From contig JBQCGJ010000321.1 in NCBI GenBank assembly GCA_051955775.1, forward strand, positions 1 through 6,687: 6,687 nucleotides of DNA. The letters run 5' to 3'. A model generated the notes under the pieces. That model made no database searches. It had not been told where the DNA came from and saw nothing but the letters and a program-made list of their open reading frames with translations. Below are positions 1 through 6,687 of this stretch, piece after piece (position 1 is the first letter of the stretch; every line of letters starts with the position of its first letter). The stretch is from DASUHT01 sp051955775. GTDB lineage: Bacteria; Actinomycetota; Thermoleophilia; Gaiellales; JAICJC01. The translations under genes were made by a program, and so were the position numbers.

Positions 1-370
1 AGAAGGTGACGTTGAACGACTTCAGCGTGCGCGCCGCACGCCGCATCCGCTCGCCCCACCGATCCCGCGGCGCCGACTGCAGCAGGGCTCTGCGAGTCAG
101 CACCGCCATCCGGCGTCCAAACTCCTCGTTCTTCGTGATCTCGGCGTCGACGCTCACCCATCCGCCCGCGCGTGCGTGATCCTGGAACTCGGTCAGCAAG
201 ACCGTCTTCCCGACTCCGCGCAGGCCCGTGACGAGCATCGATTGCTCCGTGTAGCCGCGCCTCATGCGCTCGAGCAGGATGTCGAAAGCCTCGAGTTCCG
301 CATCGCGGCCCTCGAGGGCGGGAGGCCGGGCTCCCGCGTTGGGCGTGTAGGGATTGAGCCTGGGATCCAT
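1..370 (-). CDS. AAA/STAND-like ATPase, N-terminal part (partial)
   Basis: This is the 5' end of a minus-strand gene that runs off the left edge, so only 123 N-terminal residues are visible. It starts at the ATG complementary to 368-370, with AAGG seven bases upstream as a modest ribosome site. The protein opens with a Pro-rich stretch, then LEGRDAELEAFD (residues 19-30), a typical lead-in to AAA_16/ORC-like ATPase domains. A clear Walker A, GLRGVGKT (49-56), follows hydrophobic SMLVTG. Walker B and sensor motifs would lie beyond the window. Established knowledge: proteins with this N-terminus are P-loop NTPases, often of unknown role, and patchily distributed. The gene is divergent from the hisC operon, and its upstream region is the AT-rich island at 378-436. 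I am confident of the P-loop ATPase class. Its cellular role cannot be read from this fragment. Confidence 0.8.
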   Translation of the reverse strand, partial: MDPRLNPYTPNAGARPPALEGRDAELEAFDILLERMRRGYTEQSMLVTGLRGVGKTVLLTEFQDHARAGGWVSVDAEITKNEEFGRRMAVLTRRALLQSAPRDRWGERMRRAARTLKSFNVTF

Positions 371-377
371 CGGCCAA

Positions 378-436
378 CCTTATCAAGCTTAGCGTGGTTT
401 TTCAGATATTGATAAACAATGCAAATCTCGATAAGG
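378..436. promoter_or_regulatory. AT-rich island with 10-bp inverted repeat and TTATCRA motifs; probable promoter/operator of the ATPase gene
   Basis: By hand count this 59-bp stretch is only about one-third GC, inside DNA of roughly 70% GC. Its ends are CCTTATCAAG (378-387) and CTCGATAAGG (427-436), an inverted repeat matching at 9 of 10 positions. TTATCRA occurs three times: plus strand 380-386, and minus strand at 409-415 and 428-434. The island abuts the start of the minus-strand ATPase gene and includes its AAGG ribosome site. I infer a promoter with a repressor or autoregulatory operator. A site for the divergent hisC operon, or a trace of mobile DNA, are alternatives. No confident -35/-10 pair was found in either direction. 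Confidence 0.5.
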
Positions 437-469
437 CTCGTGGCTGGCGGCCCCAGGAGCCAGGTGGTC

Positions 470-475
470 TAACGT
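470..475 (+). promoter_or_regulatory. Candidate -10 box (TAACGT) for the hisC operon
   Basis: TAACGT fits the actinobacterial TAnnnT -10 pattern and ends seven bases before the ATG at 483. A transcript from it would begin at or next to that ATG and be leaderless. No convincing -35 is visible. It competes with a model in which AGGTGG (462-467) is a Shine-Dalgarno for the GTG at 474, which overlaps this box, so only one reading can hold. Confidence 0.3.
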
Positions 476-482
476 GTTCACC

Positions 483-1571
483 ATGCGCTCCCGGCCCGCC
501 ATCTCCGGCCTTTCGCCGTACCAGCCAGGCAAGCCCGCAGCCCGGGTGCGGGCCGAGCTGGGCCTGGAGCGTGTTGTCAAGCTGGCCTCCAACGAGGGGC
601 CGTACGGGCCGTTCCCGTCCGCGCTGGAGGCAATCACCAGGCAGGCGGGTGAGCTGAACCGGTATCCGGAGCTGTCGCTGGAGCTGATCGAGCGGCTGGC
701 GCAGCGGCACGGGGTCGACCCGGACTGGATCGCGCTGGGCAACGGCGCCGACGCCATCGTCGGCTACCTGTCGGCGGCCTACCTCGACCCGGGCGACGAG
801 GCGTTGATGGGCTGGCCGTCGTTCGCCAGCTACCACCTGGACGCCGTCAAGATGGGCGCCACGCCCGTTCACGCGCCGCTCCGCGACGGCGCCTATGACC
901 CGGCTGAGCTGGCCGCACGGGTGACGTCGCGGACGAAGCTGGTGTACGTCTGCAACCCGAACAATCCCACCGGCGGCATGATCGGCCGGGAGGCGCTTCG
1001 GGAGCTGGTGGAGTCGAGTCCCGAGACCGCCCTGGTGGTGGTGGACGAGGCCTATCACGAGTACGTGACCGACCCGGACTACCCGGACGCGATCGCCGAG
1101 CACGTGGGCCGGCGCCCCAACGTGGCCGCCCTGCGCACGTTCTCCAAGATCTACGGCCTGGCCGGGCTGCGCATCGGCTACCTGGTCGGGCCGCCGCCCG
1201 TCACCGAGGCCGTGGCCCGCCTGCGAAACGCGTTCGACGTCAACGAGCTCGCCCACGCCGCCGCCCTGGCCAGCCTGGACGATGCGCACGAGGTGGTCCG
1301 CCGCCGCGACCTGAACGAGCGGGGGCGTCAGCAGCTGCAGGCGGCGTTCTCCGACCTCGGCATGCGCACGTACCCCGCGGTCGCCAACTTTCTTTGCGCG
1401 CAGGCGGAGGACGGCCCGGCGCTGGCCCGGGCGCTCGAGCTGGACGGGGTGATCGTGCGTCCCCTGGCGCAGTTTGGTGCTCCCGAGTGCATCCGCGTGA
1501 CCGTCGGCACCCCGGAGGACAACGAGTGGTTCCGGCATGCCATGGGCCGGGTATTCGAGCGGCGCCAGTGA
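483..1571 (+). CDS. hisC: Histidinol-phosphate aminotransferase (HisC family, PLP fold type I)
   Basis: The predicted 362-residue PLP-dependent aminotransferase has the usual HisC length. Visible motifs are KLASNEGPYGP near residue 33, GNGADAI (86-92), NPNNPTG (158-164), DEAYHEY (188-194) with the cofactor-contacting Asp, TFSKIYGLAGLRIGY with the Schiff-base Lys222, and IRVTVGT with Arg338, which binds the substrate carboxylate. The family converts imidazole-acetol phosphate and glutamate to histidinol phosphate in histidine synthesis. Some members transaminate aromatic amino acids or are CobD-like, and no other his gene is nearby to settle this. It is first in a four-gene operon and overlaps meaB by GTGA. 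The start is uncertain: ATG 483 fits a leaderless TAACGT promoter, while GTG 474 (three residues longer) has AGGTGG six bases upstream. Confidence 0.87.
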   Translation: MRSRPAISGLSPYQPGKPAARVRAELGLERVVKLASNEGPYGPFPSALEAITRQAGELNRYPELSLELIERLAQRHGVDPDWIALGNGADAIVGYLSAAYLDPGDEALMGWPSFASYHLDAVKMGATPVHAPLRDGAYDPAELAARVTSRTKLVYVCNPNNPTGGMIGREALRELVESSPETALVVVDEAYHEYVTDPDYPDAIAEHVGRRPNVAALRTFSKIYGLAGLRIGYLVGPPPVTEAVARLRNAFDVNELAHAAALASLDDAHEVVRRRDLNERGRQQLQAAFSDLGMRTYPAVANFLCAQAEDGPALARALELDGVIVRPLAQFGAPECIRVTVGTPEDNEWFRHAMGRVFERRQ

Positions 1572-2535
1572 CCCGAACGCCGAAGGAGCTGTCAACTCTG
1601 GTGGAGCGTGTCGCCCGCGGCGAGCGGCGGGCGGTGGCGCGCGCGATCTCGCTGGTGGAGGACCGCGACCCGCAGGGCTACGAGCTGGTGCGCGAGCTCT
1701 ACCCGCAAACCGGCAGGGCCGTCGTGGCCGGGATGACCGGCCCGCCCGGCGTCGGCAAGTCGAGCCTGATCGCCGCGCTGGTGGGACTGCTGCGGGGCGC
1801 GCAGAGCACGGTCGGCGTGCTGTCGGTCGATCCGTCCAGCCCGTTCTCCAACGGCGCGCTGCTGGGCGACAGGATCCGGCTGGCCGACCACTTCCTGGAT
1901 CCGGGGGTGTTCATCCGCTCGATGTCCACCCGCGGCCACCTGGGCGGGGTGTCGGAGGCCACCCTGCAGGCGCTGCTGGTGCTCGACGCGGCCGGCATGG
2001 ACGTGCTGCTGGTGGAGACCGTCGGGGTCGGCCAGAGCGAGGTCGAGGTGGCGTCGGTGGCAGACACCGTGGTGCTGGTGCTGATGCCCGGCTCCGGCGA
2101 CTCCATCCAGGCCCTGAAGGCCGGTGTGATGGAGATCCCCGACGTGATCGCCATCAACAAGTGTGACCATCCTGCGACGCGCAGCCTGCGCACCGATCTG
2201 CGCTCGATCCTGGCTCTCGACCGGTCACGGGAGTGGAAGGTGCCGATCGTGGAGACCGATGCCCTGCGCGGCCAGGGCGTCGAGGAGCTGTGGAAGGCGG
2301 TCTGCGACCACCGGGAGTTCCTCGCAGAGGACGGCCTGGACGCCCGCCGCCGCCGGAACCTCGAACACGAGCTGGTGGCGGTGGCCGTGGCCCAGGTGCG
2401 GCGGCGGCTGGAGCGGGCGCTGGACCGCGACCCGGCGTTGCAGGGGCTGCTGGACGAGGTGCACGCGCGCCGGCTCGACCCGCTGACGGCCACCCGCGAG
2501 ATCGCCGACCGCGTTTTGGGAGGCGAGGAGCAGGC

Positions 2536-2539
<4 letters not shown>
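1568..2539 (+). CDS. meaB: MeaB/ArgK-type GTPase, methylmalonyl-CoA mutase-associated G protein
   Basis: This 323-residue G3E-family GTPase matches the full MeaB length. It shows Walker A GPPGVGKS (58-65), SVDPSSPFSNGALLGDR (86-102) with the Mg/switch Asp, the MSTRGHLGG switch (119-127), VETVGVGQSE (149-158), PGSGDSIQALKAG (174-186) and the guanine-specificity motif NKCD (197-200, more often NKAD). The charged C-terminal helices, rich in Arg and Glu, fit the dimerisation arm. Established role: it gates loading and repair of the adenosylcobalamin cofactor on methylmalonyl-CoA or related acyl-CoA mutases in the cytosol. The older 'ArgK/arginine transport kinase' name is misleading. GTG 1568 overlaps the hisC stop (GTGA), implying translational coupling with little Shine-Dalgarno of its own. 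GTG 1601 is a less likely alternative start. No mutase gene lies in the window. Confidence 0.92.
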
Positions 2540-3290
<751 letters not shown>

Positions 3291-3315
<25 letters not shown>

Positions 3316-4853
3316 AGTGGCGGCTCCTGGTCAACGCCCGCAGCTCGCCCCGCGAGCAGGCGCTGGCGTGGATCGCCAGAGTGGCCGGCATCGCGGCCTC
3401 GGTGCAGGCGGCGCTTGCGCTGGCCGCGGCGCCCCGGCACGGCGGGGCGGGCCTGGTGGCGGCGTTCGTGACCCTGACCGTGGCCTGGGTGATGCTGCCG
3501 CTTCTGTACGGCTCCGATCAGTCGCTCGACCCGCTGCGGCTGGCGCTGCTGCCGTTGCGCAGGCGTGACGTGGTGCAGGGGCTGTTCGCGGCCTCCTGGG
3601 TGGGCGCGCCGCCGGTGGCGACGGCGATCCTGGTGGCCGGCGCCGTGGCCGGGTTCTGGACCGGGGGCGCCGGCGGCCTGCTGGTGGTCGCGGACGGCGT
3701 CGTGATCACGGTGCTGGTGATCGCCACGGGGCGCATGGTGTCCGCTGCCCTGGCCGCGGTCCTGCACTCCCGGCGTGGCCGGGACACGGCCTCGCTGGTG
3801 CTGGCGGTGGTCTCCGCCGGCGGATACATCGCCTGGCGCCTGGCCTCGTCGGCGGCGGCGCGGCTGAACACGATCCACCCGTCGACCACGACCGGCGCCC
3901 TGGGCTGGACGCCGCCCGGGGCGCTGGCCCAGTCGATGGCCGACGCCTCGTCCGGCCGGTACGCCGCAGCTGCTGTCAGGCTGGCCTACGGCATGGCCGC
4001 CGTGGCGGTTGTCGGCTGGCTGTGGGCGCTGGCGGTCGAGCGCCGGCTGACGACGCCGGTCGGCACGCAGTCGTCGGCCCGGCGGCGGCAGGGCCGCGAC
4101 CACGTGGCGGTGCAGGTGGGGCGCACGCCCGCCGCGGCCGTGCTGTGGAAGGACCTGCGGTACATGTGGCGGGCGCCGGCCCAGCGCGCGAGCGTCGTCA
4201 CCGGCTTCCTGGCCGCCGGGTTCGTGTCGCTGCCCGCGCTCACCGGGAGCCACAGGCCGGACGCGCTGCTGGCCTATGTGGGGGCCATGATGGCCCTGTT
4301 CATCTCGGCCAACCTGGCCGGCAACCTGTTCGGCATCGACCGCGAGGCGTTCTCGACCTACGTGCTGGCGGGGACCGACCCGGCCGATCTCGTGCGCGGC
4401 AAGCGCCGCGTGGTGGCGACGGTGGTCGGAGCGGTCGGTGGTGCGGCCACGATCGTGGCCGGGCTGGTGGGGCATTCCGCCGGTCAGATCCCCAGCGCGC
4501 TGCTGGTGGTCGCTGCGACGACGGCGATCGGCGTGGGGGGCGGCGTCGTGCTGTCGGTGCTGTCGCCGTTCCCCGTGGCCATCGACGCCCCCGCGTTCGG
4601 GCGTGCGCGCCGCCCGCGCGGCCGCGGTTCGCCCGGGCTGGGGCTGCTCATGTTCGCGCTCGAGGTGTGTGCGACCGCGCTCGCCGCCGGGCTCGTCCTG
4701 GGCAGCTATCTGCTCGGCCTGGGCACCCTGCCCGGGGCCCTCGCGGCCGCCGCCCTGAGCGGGATCGCGTGGTACCTCGGATCGCGGTTCGCCATCCGCC
4801 GCCTGCGCGAGCGGATGCCCGAGACGCTGGCCGCCCTGTCACCCAGGGGCTGA
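3291..4853 (+). CDS. ABC exporter membrane permease with two homologous halves
   Basis: This 520-residue, Ala/Val/Leu-rich integral membrane protein has about 12 hydrophobic segments by eye (roughly 26-46, 52-74, 96-121, 126-147, 167-187, 231-250, 300-318, 326-346, 374-394, 402-424, 450-475, 478-498). It seems built of two similar halves. Each begins with a basic amphipathic helix (RLKWRLL, residues 7-13; LWKDLRYMW, 285-293). Each later carries a related loop, LYGSDQ...RRRDVVQG (72-97) and LFGIDR...DPADLVRG (346-370). I infer a permease partnering the preceding ATPase, perhaps acting as a pseudo-dimer. The start at ATG 3291, with GGGGGA six bases upstream, lies inside the ATPase gene by 25 nt, supporting coupling. 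Arg-rich 434-446 is probably a cytoplasmic loop. The gene's 3' end overlaps the convergent ppa gene. Substrate cannot be inferred. Confidence 0.82.
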
Positions 4854-5345
4854 TCCGGCGGCCGCCGCGTGGGCCGCGCGACCCTCGGCGATCACCTCGT
4901 CGGCGTACGCCCGCCCATGCCAGCCGCCGACCACGGTGTCGGCGCCGTGCTCGAGGTCCTTGTACACGTCGAAGAAGTGCCCGATCTCGTCGAGCAGGGT
5001 GGGGCGGACGTCGGTGATGTCGTGCATGTGGCTCCACTCCGGATCCTTGAACGGCACGCACAGCACCTTGTCGTCCTCGCCCTTCTCGTCGGTCATCTCG
5101 AACACCCCGATCGGCTCGACCGGGATCACGCAGCCGGGGAAGGTCGGCTCGGCGACCAGCACCAGCGCGTCGACCGGGTCGCCGTCGCGGCCCAGCGTGT
5201 GCATCAGGTAGCCGTAGTCCGCGGGGTAGACGACACTCGTCCACAGCGTGCGGTCGAGCATGATCAGGCCGGTCGCGGAGTCGAACTCGTACGTGTTCCG
5301 GCTTCCCGCCGGGATCTCGACGAACGCCAGCAGCTGGTCGCGCAT
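4839..5345 (-). CDS. ppa: Family I inorganic pyrophosphatase with a Lys-to-Thr active-site change
   Basis: The predicted 168-residue soluble pyrophosphatase would hydrolyse PPi to two phosphates with Mg2+, pulling nucleic-acid and activation reactions forward. By comparison with E. coli Ppa, conserved residues are Glu10 (VEIP), Arg32 (LDR), Tyr44 (PADYGY), the signature DGDPVDALV with Asp54, Asp56 and Asp59, Asp86, Asp91 and Lys93 in MTDEKGEDDK, and Tyr128-Lys129 in VYKDLE. At residue 18 (RNTYEFD) there is Thr where most family members have Lys (E. coli Lys29, in a KYE motif), and the codon ACG reads clearly. The C-terminus ends in an Ala-rich tail. The start is ATG at 5345, and the next upstream ATG at 5356 is out of frame. 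There is no good Shine-Dalgarno, but TATGTT lies six bases upstream, suggesting a leaderless mRNA. It overlaps the permease gene's end by 15 nt, tail-to-tail. Confidence 0.93.
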   Translation of the reverse strand: MRDQLLAFVEIPAGSRNTYEFDSATGLIMLDRTLWTSVVYPADYGYLMHTLGRDGDPVDALVLVAEPTFPGCVIPVEPIGVFEMTDEKGEDDKVLCVPFKDPEWSHMHDITDVRPTLLDEIGHFFDVYKDLEHGADTVVGGWHGRAYADEVIAEGRAAHAAAAGSAPG

Positions 5346-5351
5346 GCGCGG

Positions 5352-5357
5352 AACATA
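5352..5357 (-). promoter_or_regulatory. Candidate -10 box (TATGTT) for ppa
   Basis: Read on the minus strand, TATGTT matches TAnnnT and ends six bases before the ppa ATG. Initiation would be expected at or beside the start codon, giving a leaderless message. This agrees with the lack of a well-placed Shine-Dalgarno. No clear -35 is seen. Confidence 0.4.
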
Positions 5358-5390
5358 GCCCTGCGAGGATGCCGTCCGGCGCGGACCGGG

Positions 5391-5396
5391 TAGTGT
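5391..5396 (+). promoter_or_regulatory. Candidate -10 box (TAGTGT) for ilvA
   Basis: TAGTGT fits TAnnnT and ends 12 bases before the ATG at 5409. Transcription would start near 5403, leaving a 5' leader of only a few bases. No Shine-Dalgarno precedes the ATG, in keeping with near-leaderless translation. It shares the 63-bp divergent region with the ppa promoter. No clear -35 is seen. Confidence 0.4.
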
Positions 5397-5408
5397 GCGC
5401 GCCCACGC

Positions 5409-6617
5409 ATGGTCATGGTCGGCATCGACGATATCCAGGCCGCGGCGCGGCTGCTCGAGGGCGTTGCCCACCGCACACCGTTGACGCGGTCCGAGTCGTT
5501 CAGCCGGCTGGCCGGGTGCGAGGTGCTGCTGAAGCACGAGAACCGGCAGAAGACGGGCTCGTTCAAGATCCGCGGGGCGTACGTCAAGGTGCGCTCGCTG
5601 GACGACGCCGAGCGCAACGCCGGCGTGGTCGCGCCGTCGGCGGGAAACCACGCCCAGGCGGTGGCCTGGGCCGCCCACTCCGCCGGAGTGCCGGCGGTGG
5701 TGTACATGCCCGAGGCGGCGTCGCTGGCCAAGGTGGGCGCGACCGAGGGGTACGGGGCGACGGTGCGGCTGGTCGGGGCCTCGGTCGAGGAGTCCGTGAT
5801 CGCAGCCCGCGAGGAGGCCAGCCGCAGCGGCCGGGTGCTCGTGCACCCGTTCGACGATCCCGACGTGATCGCCGGACAGGGCACCGTCGGGCTGGAGATC
5901 CTCGACCACGCGCCTGACATCGACGCCATCGTGGTGCCGCTGGGCGGCGGCGGGCTGCTGTCGGGAATCGCCGCGGCAGTCAAGGCCGCGCGGCCCGACG
6001 TGCGGGTGATCGGCGTCGAGGCGGCGGGCTGCGCACCGTACGTGGGATCGCTGGAGCAGGGCGAGATCAGGCCGGTCCCGCAGACCGAGACGATCGCCGA
6101 CGGCATCGCGGTGAAGCGCCCCGGCGAGATCACGTTCGGCATGATCCGCGAGCTCGTCGACGACGTGGTGACGGTTACCGACGCCGAGATCGGGCAGACC
6201 ATCGTGCAGCTTCTGGAGCGCGAGAAGACGGTGGTGGAGGGGGCGGGGGCGGTCGGCCTGGCGGCCCTGCTGAGCGGGAAGGTGTCGGCCCGGCGGGCGG
6301 TGGCCGTGCTCTCGGGCGGCAACATCGACACGCCGCTCTTGATGCAGGTGATCCGGTTCGGGTTGACCATGGCCGGCCGATACCTGGTCATCCGCACGCG
6401 GCTGGTCGACCGCCCGGGGGAGCTGATGCACCTGCTGACGGTGATCTCGGACGCCCACGTCAACATCCTGCTGATCAGTCACCACCGCGAGAGTGTCGAC
6501 GTGGCGGTGGCCGAGACGGGGATCCAGCTCACGCTGGAGACACGCGACGAGGCGCACGCGCACACCGTGGTTGAGCTGGTGCGGAATGCCGGCTACCCCG
6601 TCCACAGGATGCGATAG
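5409..6617 (+). CDS. ilvA: Threonine ammonia-lyase (threonine dehydratase), medium form with ACT domain
   Basis: This 402-residue fold-type II PLP enzyme should deaminate L-threonine to 2-oxobutanoate and ammonia, the first step to isoleucine (or threonine catabolism), and usually also acts on serine. The catalytic domain (about 1-320) shows TGSFKIRGA with the Schiff-base Lys53, SAGNHAQ (77-83), the phosphate-binding GGGGL (179-183) and SGGN (302-305). A single ACT domain follows (about 325-402: YLVIRTRLVDRPGEL, then VNILLISHHR), a small-molecule sensor. One ACT domain and this length match the 'medium' form, unlike the longer E. coli IlvA with its two-repeat regulatory region or the ACT-less TdcB. 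Effector (isoleucine, valine or other) cannot be read from sequence. ATG 5409 is chosen for its spacing to TAGTGT, and ATG 5415 is possible. It is divergent from ppa and followed by REP-like repeats. Confidence 0.92.
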   Translation: MVMVGIDDIQAAARLLEGVAHRTPLTRSESFSRLAGCEVLLKHENRQKTGSFKIRGAYVKVRSLDDAERNAGVVAPSAGNHAQAVAWAAHSAGVPAVVYMPEAASLAKVGATEGYGATVRLVGASVEESVIAAREEASRSGRVLVHPFDDPDVIAGQGTVGLEILDHAPDIDAIVVPLGGGGLLSGIAAAVKAARPDVRVIGVEAAGCAPYVGSLEQGEIRPVPQTETIADGIAVKRPGEITFGMIRELVDDVVTVTDAEIGQTIVQLLEREKTVVEGAGAVGLAALLSGKVSARRAVAVLSGGNIDTPLLMQVIRFGLTMAGRYLVIRTRLVDRPGELMHLLTVISDAHVNILLISHHRESVDVAVAETGIQLTLETRDEAHAHTVVELVRNAGYPVHRMR

Positions 6618-6628
6618 GTGACCCGAGC

Positions 6629-6672
6629 AGTGTCAGGCACCGTCACAAACCCCGTGACGGATGCCAGACACT
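6629..6672. repeat. REP-like imperfect palindrome (long hairpin)
   Basis: Left arm AGTGTCAGGCACCGTCAC (6629-6646) pairs with the right arm at 6654-6672 across a 7-base AAACCCC loop. The stem has 17 base pairs, one A-A mismatch (6635/6666) and one bulged A (6661). It begins 11 bases after the ilvA stop. No T-run follows, so a classic Rho-independent terminator is doubtful, but the hairpin could protect the mRNA 3' end. The GTGTCAGGCACC style and the presence of a further copy downstream suggest an extragenic repeat of the REP class, which in many bacteria is spread by RAYT (Y1 transposase-like) proteins. That link is inference. Confidence 0.75.
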
Positions 6673-6675
6673 TCC

Positions 6676-6687
6676 GTGGCGGTGCCT
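6676..6687. repeat. Start of a second REP-like copy, cut by the window end
   Basis: The last 12 bases, GTGGCGGTGCCT, match the reverse complement of 6635-6646 at 11 of 12 positions. They also resemble the start of the right arm at 6654 (GTGACGGATGCC), 22 bases earlier. The repeat therefore seems to continue as an array past the right edge. Confidence 0.5.

Noticed and set aside
419..426. ATGCAAAT octamer in the AT-rich island
   Set aside because: This is a eukaryotic octamer-factor site with no known bacterial meaning, and is taken as coincidence.
409..437. TTGATA at 409-414 as a -35 for the hisC operon
   Set aside because: At 17-bp spacing the -10 would be TAAGGC, a poor match, and the sequence is better explained as one of the TTATCRA repeats.
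1394..1567. Upstream in-frame extension of MeaB inside hisC
   Set aside because: The 58 extra residues are Gly/Arg/Ala-rich shadow sequence. GTG 1568 with the GTGA overlap gives the family's normal length.
402..1595. Long open frame antisense to the aminotransferase
   Set aside because: Its translation is rich in His, Arg, Gln and Gly with no recognisable motif, as expected opposite a GC-rich gene, while the + strand frame has full HisC motifs.
4834..4848. Small hairpin CCCTG-TCACC-CAGGG at the permease/ppa junction as a bidirectional terminator
   Set aside because: The stem is only 5 bp with no flanking T-runs, and it lies inside both coding sequences. Such stems are common by chance at this GC.
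4022..5017. Overlapping + strand frame within the permease and ppa region
   Set aside because: Arg/Gly/Ala-rich translation without motifs. It runs through the ends of two well-supported genes.
5346..6605. Upstream extension of the ppa frame antisense to ilvA, which would make a 588-residue protein
   Set aside because: The extension has shadow-frame composition, and the pyrophosphatase homology begins right at the internal ATG 5345.
6618..6687. GTG-started open frame directly after the ilvA stop
   Set aside because: It consists almost wholly of the REP-like palindrome and has no ribosome site, so the open frame is likely chance.

Overview
The window is GC-rich (about 70% by eye) chromosomal DNA. 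It encodes housekeeping metabolism and one ABC exporter on the + strand, with two minus-strand genes. Gene content, very high GC, GTGA/ATGA start-stop overlaps and apparently leaderless starts (a TAnnnT box a few bases before the ATG, with little or no Shine-Dalgarno) suggest a high-GC actinobacterium. Class Thermoleophilia is a reasonable guess, but this is inferred from style and not from a marker gene.

Layout. (1) 1-370, minus: 5' part of an AAA/STAND-like ATPase gene with a clear Walker A motif, running off the left edge. (2) 371-482: a short intergenic region containing an AT-rich island of about one-third GC. It is bounded by a 10-bp inverted repeat and carries three TTATCRA motifs. (3) 483-4853, plus: a tightly packed operon of hisC-type aminotransferase, MeaB/ArgK-type GTPase, ABC transporter ATPase, and a large two-halved membrane permease. 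Every junction in the operon overlaps (4, 4 and 25 nt). (4) 4839-5345, minus: family I inorganic pyrophosphatase, whose 3' end overlaps the permease gene tail-to-tail by 15 nt. (5) 5346-5408: a 63-bp divergent promoter region. (6) 5409-6617, plus: threonine ammonia-lyase with a C-terminal ACT domain. (7) 6618-6687: a REP-like imperfect hairpin plus the start of a second copy cut by the window end.

The hisC, ilvA and ppa products serve amino-acid and phosphate metabolism. meaB chaperones a B12-dependent acyl-CoA mutase not encoded here, and the ABC pair forms an exporter of unknown substrate. The operon does not form an obvious single pathway. I see no convincing new multi-gene system. The points most worth a second look are the AT-rich inverted-repeat island before the ATPase gene, a pyrophosphatase with threonine where the family has an active-site lysine, the internally duplicated permease, and the repeat array at the right edge.
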